A DNA stretch of 64,000 bases from Chondrosia reniformis (Eukaryota > Porifera > Demospongiae > Chondrillida > Chondrillidae): contig OX359192.1 in NCBI GenBank assembly GCA_947172415.1, forward strand, positions 6,078,501-6,142,500. The letters are read 5' to 3'. Below the pieces are notes generated by a model. That model saw nothing but the letters and a program-made list of their open reading frames with translations, had not been told where the DNA came from and did not search any database. Positions 38,348 to 50,050 of the stretch are shown one piece after another. Position 1 is the stretch's first letter, and every line of letters starts with the position of its first letter. A program made the translations under genes and the position numbers.

Positions 38348-38827
38348 TTAAGCTACATTTGACACATCGGACTCTGATTTGCTTCGACAGTGTTCCGTTA
38401 ACCGAAATCCAACCGAAAATGTCTTATTTTTCCTCGACACTCTTTCCTTTTGCTTCATTTTTATGACTTCGCGCGGCTGGAGATCATCCACAATGCATAG
38501 AGACTTGGGCCGCTCCTCTTGCGAATGGTTTGGCAAAGTAGCGTGGCTAACCCTATTTACTGACCAACGCTTAATTCCTTTATTCTTTTTCTTTAGTCGT
38601 TCAAGACTATATTCGTTATTCGAGTCGTGTTGTAAATGAGCCGGTTTGTCATCTGGGTGTTTCGGATTATCAAAGGGACAGTCTCCCTCCGCACACACAC
38701 ACTCTATCTGTGCTACGGATGCCCTTGCAAGTTGCAGTTCGCTGTATAAAGATATAAATGTATCCCAATTTTCTTTGGAGATAACGCTGCTCCACAAATG
38801 TGAGTCCGTATCACCGTTTTCCTCCAT
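38348..38827 (-). CDS. Unrecognised one-exon protein (159 aa)
   Basis: An uninterrupted 159-codon frame between TAB1 and the myosin gene. It is hydrophilic, with an acidic N-terminus (MEENGDTDSHLW), a Cys-containing patch (ECVCAEGDCPFDNPKHPDD), then a strongly basic, serine-rich half (LERLKKKNKGIKR, KMKQKERVSRKNK, CRSKSESDVSNVA). No signal peptide or membrane segment. The stop TAA is part of TAATAAA, so a poly(A) signal overlaps the stop codon. Base composition is less AT-rich than the flanks. The ORF could be a real small intronless gene or the single coding exon of one. No family recognised. Confidence 0.55.
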   Translation of the reverse strand: MEENGDTDSHLWSSVISKENWDTFISLYSELQLARASVAQIECVCAEGDCPFDNPKHPDDKPAHLQHDSNNEYSLERLKKKNKGIKRWSVNRVSHATLPNHSQEERPKSLCIVDDLQPREVIKMKQKERVSRKNKTFSVGFRLTEHCRSKSESDVSNVA

Positions 38828-39139
38828 TCCTTGTGTTATCCTTCAGACTTCCATCCTGCCATTCAGTATAACTTTGTCATGGTAATGATGTAGACTTGTG
38901 ACATATTCATCCTTTTAAACCCACCGTCCTAGGTATGCGATCGGATTGCGTTGAAAACCGATTCACCTGTCATTTCAATCACTAAGCATCCACCTGTACG
39001 GTAATTTATTACAACATTACACGCTCTTAACTACATACATAGCCTATATAAGGAAAACAACAGCTTTGATTGGAACCTAAAATAACAAATTTCTACAGTG
39101 AGTCAAAGAGAGTTTATTGAAACTAAAGTTTTATCTAAA

Positions 39140-42100
39140 TTATGACACTTCTTCGCCGCTATCATCTGTATTAGTAGCAGGAGTAGTTTTCCCAGTACGT
39201 TTGCTTCTTGACCCTCCACCATAGGAACTCAAACCTCCTCCAGTTGAACGACTTGACCTAAATTACAATAATTTCCAAATTATATGAAGAACACAAAAGA
39301 GGAACATACAGGAAAAAAAATAGAATGTGTCAATCTAATCTGTTTGCAATTTAAACAACAGAAGTCTATAAGCCTAATTGAATTACATAATAATAACATT
39401 TTATACTAATAGTACACACACAGAGGTATTTCACTTAATTCTCAAACCCCTTAGCTCAATATCCCCACATAAACGAATAATGTACTAATGTTTTCTAAAT
39501 TACCCAAAAATACACAAACACTCTATAAATTCATTAAAATGATGACCACATACAAATGGATGAAAAACTTACCTCCTCTGAACAGTCTGCATGGAGTCCA
39601 TTTGTTCGGTCAACTCATCTACCTCTCTCTGAAGCTTTCTTTTGCCTGATTGCAAACGCTGGACATCTTCCTCCTGAAAAGAGAAGATATGACAAATAAA
39701 ATGGACGTGCTACTGCTAACACAACTACTATTACTTGCATGGAAATCTAGACATGCTCTACATACCAATTCATCTATTTGCTTCTTATAGCTACGAGCCT
39801 TTGCACTGTTCTTGTCAGCCTAAAATGGTTATGAAATTGATTGGTTCACCATGTACGTAGTCATATACGTAGGTGACATCCAAATGGCGTACCATCTGTT
39901 TGAACTGATCTGCTTGTCGTCTTTCCTCTTCTACAGCTGCGAGTAGTTCTTTCATCTTTTTATCCTGACGTCTTAGTGTACGCTGCTGTTGCTGGCGTTC
40001 CCTATATAAGGACCACTTGAACACTGGAATGCTACACATTCAAATGCCTATTGAAGAGCAGAAAGCAACTGACTTGTTGGCAGACTCCAACTGATCCTCC
40101 AGTCCTCCAATCTTGTTCTCTAATGTAGCCACTTGTCCCTTCAGCCTACGTCCTCCGACAGCTTCTAGTTCATCAATCTTGGCATTCAAATCTTTCACCT
40201 ACCAAAAACAGACACCCACATGGTGAACACTGGGCACAGGAAGTAGGAGTTGGCAACTGGTACCTGCTTGGACAGTGTTGAATTTGCACTCTCAGCTTTG
40301 CTTAGTTGAGATTGAGCTTTGTGAAGGTCACTGTTAGCTGTATCAGCCTAAATGAACATTCATATACATGTACGTAAATATTAAAGCTCTATATGTACTC
40401 AAAGCATTCATTACACACTAGGGCTTCCTATAGGGGCTGGCAGGGGGAGGGGGATTTTCCCCTCTTCAAATATATACCCCCCACCCCCTTGAATAAAGTC
40501 AGATTGACTAATTTTAATAGCATATTGATCTACATTGCCCTCAAAATTTTACTATCTCCCGGGAGTACACATTATTTCAGAGTTTCTCTGACTACATATT
40601 GTATTTCACCCTCCTCTTGTGATAGTTCTAAGAAACCATGGAGCTACATCTCCCCAATCAGTTACATACCTGCTGAAGGGCACGCCTGATCTTGTCTTGA
40701 GCCTGCTCTGCATTGCTTTGCTCTTCATCCAAATCTTCCTCCAAGGAAGCAATCTTTGCCTCCAGCCGACGCTTCTCTTCTTGCAAGCTTGCACTAAGAG
40801 AAGTTACTCTATTTTTTGGATTATTTACACACTAAGTGGGGACACTCACAGCTTGGGACCGCCTGATTGTAGTTCCTCCTGGAGCTCGTCTCTTTCGGCT
40901 TCAGCAGCACGTCGAGATCGCTCAGAGTTGGTGAGGTCATCCTTGGCTTGTTGATATTCTGCATCCAATGTTCTGTTCTTTCTCTCAAGTTCCTTAATGC
41001 GAGCTGCAACTTGATTCATATGTTGAGTGACATCAGCAAGCTCCTGTTGCAGGTCTTTGATTTGAGACTAGTAATAAACAACAATGAAGAAGGTTAATGT
41101 TATACAGCATTCAGATGGATAATTAAGCCCCGTACTTACTTGGTTCTTCTTATGATATTTGAGAGCATCTTCTTTAGCTTTAATTTCCACATCAAGCTGA
41201 GCATTCAAATCTGCAATTTCCGCTTCCAATTTTTTCCTGTTTCCAGAGGCTGATATTCGTAGCTTGCGTTCTTCCTCAATCTGAGCTTCCAAGTCATGCA
41301 ACTGCATCGAATAAACAGGAGCAGGATATGGTCATGACACAATAGGAACATATGAACAGTATGCAGAAGATGAAAGGGACTAGTATTGTACATGCAAACA
41401 TAAGTTTATTTACCTGTTTGACAAGGCTTTTCTTGCTGTCTTCTGCTGATTCATCTTTACCGGCAAGCTCCTTCTCATATTGAGCCTTCAGAGCTTGCAG
41501 GTTGATCTGGGCAGAAAAGGAGAAGATGATACTAACGTTTGACAAAGGAAATTATGCTCACAGACCTCTAGTCGCAATTTAGCATCTGAATTGACTTGGA
41601 GGTCATCCTCCAGTTCATCCATTAACTGTCTCTGTTCCTCCAGCTGAGCTTCCAGGGATCTCTTGGCCTTCTCCAAATCAGCAATCTGACAGTTCAGAAC
41701 ATTGAAATTCTAAAGTTTCGTATCCATGTATTTCCCAACTGCACTTACGCTTTTGCCAACATCATCTTTAGATTCCAAAACTGCATCCAGCTCTGCCTGA
41801 AGATTTTTTCTTGCCCTTTCTGCTTCATCAAGTCTCAACTGAAGGTCTTCCATATCTCTGGAGAGTGAAAGAGCCTTTGTCTCAGCTTGTCTAGTTCTGT
41901 TCTCAGCTGCATCTCTCTCGGCAATCAAAGCCTCTGCCTTGTTACGCTCTTCAAGCAAAGCCTTATTAGTACCACAGTCAGAGTGAAGAAATGAATCTCT
42001 TAAAAAGACCATAAAATGGAGTACCCTTACTGGTCTAACTTACAGTGTCAAACTTCTTTTGTTTCTTCTCCAAATTTCCAAGTGCTGCTCTTTGTGCGTC

Positions 42101-45100
42101 AAAGTTAACAGTTAGGTCATCAAGCTACACAGATTAAAAAAATAAAATAAAAATATCCACCTTGAGGATGCCTGTTGATCTGTCACAAACCTCCTCTTGA
42201 AGCCTCTTTTTGCTTTTATTTAATTTGCTGTTATCATTACTAAGCTCTTCAATACGTTCGTTTAAGATATCAATTTCCTTTTCAACCTTTTTCTTTGCAG
42301 ACATCAGGTCTTCGTAAGACATTTGGTCTTCATCTATCTTCTTCTTGGCATCATTCAGCTGTCGAAAAGCACAAGAGATAAATTCACCTTAACCCCAAAA
42401 TATGAGACAAAGGCATTTCTGTACCTGGGCGGTGAGTTGAATAACTTTATTCTGTAGCAGTTGCTTGGAATCCTCTTCTTCCTCAAGAGACGCTTGAAGT
42501 CTATCCACCTCATTCTGGAGTTCTTTCTGTTTGTTAGTAGCTTGAAGCTTCAAACGGGTTTCATCTGAAAGTGAGTCCTATAGACAGCAATAGAAGAAGA
42601 CAACATGTACGTACGTATGTCACTTTCCATCCCACTAATTCAATTTCATTGGTACCTGGAAATAGTAGCCATTAGCTAAAGATCTTAGTAAGATACTTGA
42701 ATACTTTAACTAAAGCAAATCTTTATTAAGACATTTATTTATTTATTATTATTGATTATTTATTATTTATTATGTTCTTGTTGATAGTACCTGAAGCTCT
42801 GCAACCCTTTGGTTAGCCTCTTTTAGTTTCTTCTCAGCACTGGTCGCCTTGCTTTCCAGGTCCTCACTTTGAGTTTGGAATTTTGTCACATCAGCCTACG
42901 CACAAGTACGTATGTAGTTCTCAATACATCAGCTCAAGAGCAGAAGGATATATGTAACTAAACAGGTCTACCAACACGATAAAGGTACTCACCTGAAGTT
43001 TAGTGTTAGAAGTTTGAAAATCAGCAGATCTAGCAGTGGCCTCCTTGAGACGAGCTTGGGCATCATTCAGCTGAGCTTCAAGATTGTGTTTCTTCTTACC
43101 GAGGTCTCCAGCTTGAGTTCTAACCTTATGCAGTTCATCATTTAAATCATCTCTTTCACCTTCCAAGGCAGAACGAGCTCTTTCCAAGTTTCCTTTAGAC
43201 TGTCAGGTAATGAAATGATACCAGGTTCAGTTCTTACAGTACCCAATTTAAAAAAACTAATTCGGTATTGAAATTTTACAGTAGGTCTACCAGAGTTGAA
43301 ACCAACCTTTCTGAGCACATCTAGTTCATCAGAAAGTTCTTGCATTGCATGTGCATGTTTGGTTTTCATTGAGGAAATGGAAGCTTCATGGTTAGCTATT
43401 TCATCCGCCAAGTTCTTCTTCAGATCACCCAACTCTTGCTCCCTTTTAGCTCTCATTTCCTAAGAGATTCAGAAGCAGTCTCATGAGTGCAGTTGGAAGG
43501 CAAATACGATTAAATGAGAACCAGTGCTTACAAGTTGAGCAGCTGTGGCACCTTCAGATTCGTCCAACATCTGACGCAGAGAGTCTAGCTCATCTTCCAA
43601 TTGTCTTTTTGCCTTTTCCACCCTCAGTTTGTTCTCTTTCTCGCTATCAAAGTCCTCTAGCAGTTCAGCTATCTGGGCCTCCAGCTCCTTTCTCTCCTTC
43701 TCTGATTTGGCTCTAGCAGCTGCCTCTTCTTCATAACTAAACACAAACACAAACCATTAAACTGGCGTGCAACTCAACAAGCAGTCGCTTAGGAAGCTCT
43801 TACCGAGCTGTCATGGCCTCTAGTTCTCTCTTTGTACGAGCCAGAAGTGCTTCAAGCTCTGCAATCTATGATGCCGGACACACTCACAAACTTGGAAATG
43901 TTGGATACCTGAACAACTTCTTACACATACCTTCTGTTCTGCTAAGGCTAGCCTTTCATGGAGGTCATTAACTTCTTGGTTAAGTTTTTTGTGTTCTTTC
44001 TCTAAGTCTTGTTTCAGTTTGGCTTCTCTCTGCAATCGATTTTCTGTCTCAGTGATTTGTCCCTCCAATTTAGTTCTTTGGCGATGTTCGTTCTTTGCCT
44101 TGTCTTCTTCCTTGACTAAGGCACCTGCAGTGTCAGCCAGCTTGTCTTCCAAACTCTTCTTATCTCGTGAGAGCTGTACAGATAAACAGAATTACGATTG
44201 ACTTGTACTGACTTTTTCTCATCCACAGCACAAAAAGTAATTTGGAATTCAGGTGAGCCTCAAGTTGACAGGGTAACCGTTACCTTGGTGACCAAGTCTT
44301 CATTTAATGTCAGCTTTTCTTCAAGACTTTTGATTCTACTGTCAGCGTTGGCCTTCTCATTCACCATTCTTGTCTGTGTAGTAGACTCCTCTTCCAACCT
44401 ACATGCATCGTTCAGAACAAGTTAAAAAGGGAGCTTTAGGGCTTCATAACAGTGTGTCAGTATCCACATTGTGACTCACTGTTCTTCCAAAGCAGCTATC
44501 TGTTGCTGCAGTTTATTCTTCTCTTGGATTATCTTTTTGGCCTTTTCTTCTTCATCATCTAAACGAGTCTCGTAGTCAGCAATCATCTGCTCCAGCTCTG
44601 CCTTTTTGGTGATCAGGAGATTCTTCATCTACAGGATGTACGTACCAAACACAATTGGCAATTAATACTTTCATTACATACACAAGGAACACACTGTGCT
44701 AACTAAACTGCCCCCCCCCCATTTGAATTACTTGACAGCTCTTTTGGGCTAATACGTACGTATGTAGTCATGTGTAGTCACTTAAGTATACTTACAATCA
44801 TAAAGAAAGATAAAAAGCTCTGATATACATAGCAAGCTTTCTGTGTGGAACTAAGAGGTTTTGTTATATTGAGGTCTAATTGTACTGCACTAACTAACTA
44901 AATAGATTACTGTCATGAAAGGCACCAGAGCAAGATTACAAACCTCTTCAGCTTCTTGCAACAAGTACTTCTCTTCTTGCAACTCGTCCTGCAGCTGATT
45001 TGACTCAAGTGCAAGCTAATTGAAATGAACACATGCTGGTAACCATAGCTACGCCTATCCCAGCCTTCACTTGCACTCAGCACGTATGTAATTACCTTCT

Positions 45101-48100
45101 CATTCGCCTGTGATGCAGACTCGTAGTCTGACTGCAGCTTTTCAAACCTTTGGTTGAGCTTTTTGACTTCTTCAGTAAGTCTCCTATTGTCGTCTTCCTG
45201 TGCAGTTACCTGAAGTAGGGGCTTCACCTTTGTGAACAGCCTCCACCACGGCCAGTTCCTCAGCTTCAGGTAGGACCTAATGTTGCTCTGTAGGACTCTG
45301 ATTGAGCGAGCCTGTTCCATGAGCTTCTGGTAGCGTCTGTACATCAGATAAAACTGTAAACACACAGAACAGGTGAAGGAGGGAAATTAGGATTTACTTT
45401 CTTCCAATGTAGCCTCTGCATCTTGCTTGGAACCCAATAATGATTTCTGTGAGCTTCAGGTCTCTCTCTTCCTCCAGATGAGCCAGCACTCCTGCTCTGA
45501 AGAACACCTTGGAGTGGCCAATTCTGTACAATTGTGTATCCAAATCAAGAGTTTCCAGCTGCAAGAGACATCATTTGTACATGAAGTGAGGGTAAAGGTA
45601 TGGAAGGTATTTCTAGCAATGGGAGGTGGTACCATTTTCTGGGCCGCCTTCTTTCCGTCCATGAATCCCTTTGGAATTGCACCTGGGGTTAGGATCTCGT
45701 ACCTACAAAGAAGAAAGTCAAGGTTTAACCTAAAAGGGAGGTTAACAAGGGAGTCTAATTACTGCCCACCTCTGCCTAAACTCTTGGAAAAGGATTCGGT
45801 TAGGAAACCCTTGTCTGCAGATTCTGATGCCTTCCAGCACTCCATTACATCTGAGCTGATCCAGGACAAGCGGGGCCACAATCTTTCCAGATTTCTTTTC
45901 GTGATTAGGGATGATGCAACGAACAAAGTTGGGATTTGTAGACCTTAAAGTCTTCATCAAATTGGTCAGTTGTTCCTACAGCATAAGAGTGTCAGATGAA
46001 GGTGAACCTTGGTCACCTTGGCAACGCACTCAATGGTTGTGCAACACCTTTACCTTGTAGAGCTGACCAACGGTTCTGAACATTCCTTTGCGGAGCTTCT
46101 GAGCTCCAAAAGCACCTGCACTTCCGGCACCTCCACCACTGGCCTCACTGACACTCAAACTTACAACATTGGCTACAAAAAGGAAAAAGTAGTCATTTGC
46201 AGCACAGAGCTGGATGATTGATCTTTGTGTACACGTTGCCATGGCACCCACCTATATCCTTCCAAAGTGTTGCAATGAACCAGTTACTTGAGTCAGCAAA
46301 GAGCTGGACGATATTGTCATTGAGAGGGTCCATGTTCTTCATCAGCCATTGGTCATTACTGTATTCCACCTAGAGTGGCATACTTTCACATGTCAACTTC
46401 GGTACTCTGAAGCTAGCTCCTTTCTCTGTACTCACTTCTCCTGCATAGTGTAGAATAATGAAATCTCCCTTGGCTCTGAAATCTGTCTTCTTGAACTTGT
46501 CATTCTTCTGATGTTCCTTGGTAACCTTTTCAGTATAGGACTTGTCAGTGGCTCTGGGGAACCAGCATTCTTCATCAAGCAGTGACAGAATTCCCATTGG
46601 CTGTAAGGGGATGATAAATATCCTTAGCAACACTCGAGGACCTACGTATCCTTAGCAACTCTCAAGGACCTATCCTTAGCAACACTCGAGGACCTACGTA
46701 TCCTTAGCAACACTCGAGGACCTACGTATCCTTAGCAACACTCGAGGACCTACGTATCCTTAGCAACACTCGAGGACCTACGTATCCTTAGCAACTCTCA
46801 AGGACCTATCCTTAGCAACACTCGAGGACCTATCCTTAGCAACATTAGAGGACCTATCCTTAGCAACTCTCAAGGACCTATCCTTAGCAACACTCGAGGA
46901 CCTATCCTTAGCAACATTAGAGGACCTATCCTTAGCAACTCTCAAGGACCTATTCTTAGCAACTCTCAAGGACCTATCCTTAGCAACTCTCAAGGACCTA
47001 TCCTTAGCAACTCTCAAGGACCTATCCTTAGCAACTCTCAATGACCTATCCTTAGCAACTCTCAAGGACATATCCTTAGCAACACTCGAGGACCTATCCT
47101 TAGCAACATTAGAGGACATGTCCTTTTGAAGTCAATGCATTGAATTGCAGAATTAAGGGGATGACAAACCTTCTCAATAAGATCAATTGTAGGTTGGAGG
47201 TCAAGACCAAAGTCAATAAAGTTCCACTGAATGCCTTCCTTCTGGTACTCCTCCTGCTCCAGGATGAACATGGTGTGGTTAAACAGCTGCTGGAGCTTCT
47301 CATTGGTGTAGTTGATACACAGCTGCTCAAAGGAGTTGACCTGCAGACACAAGAGAAGGTTATAAACCCAGTCATGCTGCTAGAGACTTAAGCTTTGAGA
47401 GAGAATTACATACTTTGAAGATCTCAAAGCCAGCAATGTCTAGAATGCCAATGAAATGGGAACCTTGCTTCAAGCTCCTGTCAATGGCTTTGTTCACTCG
47501 ACCGACAATCCACTTGAACATCCTCTCGTAGAGAGCCTTGGCAAGTGCTTGAGATGAGTACTCCACCTGTGGGGTAGTACGTAGGTCTGGTGAAGTATAG
47601 CGGACACATCAAGAGTGTCCTAACTCACTTGTTCCTTGTTCTGACTTCTAACTGTGTAGTCCCTCCCAGTCTTAATGCGAGGTCTCAACAGTGCCTTCTC
47701 AAAATCACTCGGATTCAATCCCAGAAGCTTTGCAATCTTTTGAGCCACTGAAATACGTACACATACAGAATATACATATACTATACATATAATACCAGTC
47801 ACTATTCTTGTAGAAACTATTACAAGGGGGGGGGGGGGGGGGGGGTGGAAAGGGAAAAACAAAAAAGTACACCTACAGACCCAAACCCACTCATGCCTCC
47901 TGAGGAGCACAATGAGGTAATGGGTGGAACCAAAGTTTACTTGATTATAAAAAAAATGGTTATTTGATTTTTCTTCAAGGGGGAGGGAGGGTATTTGCCC
48001 CCTCTCCCTTAAAGAAATCCCAACCAACAGTGAGTACAATAAGGTGTACATACACTTCTACAATGACCACAGGAATGCTAAAGACAGTACAACTTGTAAT

Positions 48101-49991
48101 CAGGTCAGACCAATCTTTAGAACACTACAACCACAAACAAATTTCAGGGTATTCCTCCAGACATGTACAAGTCAGGCAATGAAGAAGTATGTATATTGTA
48201 TTAAAAATATTATCTAAGGTGAATTGAGCTCCAAGATATGTCCATAATGGCTGAATACCTGTGTTGTCTGTGAGGATTGCCTGGTCAGAATTCCTCTCTT
48301 GCTTGAAGACCATGTTGCCAAACAACAGAACAGCTGAAACAGTCTTGAGAACAGCTACACAATACAGAAGGAAACAGTTGTGGTTTCATTTATCAATTGG
48401 CTGTATAAGCTGAAGCCCAAGGGGGCGAAATGCAGCAGTGATAGTGAATATTGTAAAAAAAACTGATGTGCATATACACACACCCCCACACTCCCATACA
48501 CACATGTATGTATAAATACCTATGTAGAAGCCGCCTGTTTGATAACAAGATACAATATGTAAATTACAAGCTCAAATTTACCAGTCTTTTCTTCGTCATT
48601 CATGCCCATAATGTCCATGGCTTCCTGTGAGTGAAAAGTGAGTAACATTGGCATATGGCCATCTTAACAAGGTGGGCTGGCAGGTGGAGCATATTGTGTA
48701 CCTTTGTGTGGTTGAACTCTGTACTGTCATTCAGACCAGGTACCGCAACGTTACCGTTGCTAAGGAACCGGTACTTCTTTGGATCCTCATAAAAGTAGTC
48801 CCCTGGGAGATTAAGGTAACACAATGTACTTGTTACTTTCAAGGTACATACTGCACTTCTGTGTCACTATTAAGAGATTAGCTCAAAAAGTAAATCCACA
48901 CTCAGAACTTCTTAGAGGTTTCTTAATCACGTTTGGTTCATGAGAACGAAAGTATTACATCATCACGGTGTGGAGAAAGGTGGGCTTAATCAAAGAGGCA
49001 AACATCAATCAAACTATGTACTCAAGTAACAGAGTTGGCACATACGTACACACACTTATTAAAGGGAATAGCGTCTACCTACTCTTCTCCTCGGCAGTGA
49101 GTCCATTTAACACTTGGTAGAAGATGTGGAATGTTCTCTCCTCTGGTGCCTGACGCACTGCACGAGACTTCTCCAAGAGGTCTAGTTTGTAATGTTAAGG
49201 ATGCATAGCCATTCTAAGGAGCCATCAATGAATCACAACTAATCACATGTAACATTCATCATCAAACCATCTGCCTAGGAAAGCAACCCTAAAATAATAA
49301 TGCTACTCAAGCAACTTGTGGTTTCCTTATCAGACTAGAAGGCTACAGAGAGGCAAAACAACCAGTCAGGTCAGGATACAAGTGTCAATGGACGCTCCCA
49401 CAATAAAACCACTGTTGTCAAAGTCAATCCTGATGAATTTACCCTACAGTAAGTAGGTATATATATTTATATATTATAATACCAACTGTACATTAACTTC
49501 ACTGTACACTCAACTTCACAATTATACAGACATAAAGACATATGTCCAAATACAATTAAATATGTACGGAATGGCCAGCAACTTACAAAACGTGAAGAGT
49601 TGTCATTTTTTACAGTCTTTGCATTTCCAAATGCCTCCAAGATTGGGTTAGCTTGTAGCAGCTGGGCCTCCAGTTCTCCCTGGTCGGAAGAAAGGGATAA
49701 CACACTGAGAGGCAGCCACAGAACGGATCCCAAAACAGACACACTGGTTGAAGAACTCACTTGTTTGTCTGATGCTCCAGTTTTTGCTTGCAAAGACACA
49801 CTTGCTCTCCTAACCTTCTGCCCACCAGGTTTGCGGGATGCACCGGCCACATAGGCCAAGTACTGGATGACCTTCTTTGTGTTCTCTGTCTTCCCAGCAC
49901 CAGATTCACCTCTAAAGAGAGATATATACATTCGTACGTACTTAACCAGCACATACTTACACACACACACACACACACACACACTTACACA

Positions 49992-50050
<59 letters not shown>

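Noticed and set aside
45427-45948. 173-codon plus-strand ORF
   Set aside because: It is the antisense shadow of myosin motor and lever-arm exons, which match the family on the minus strand.
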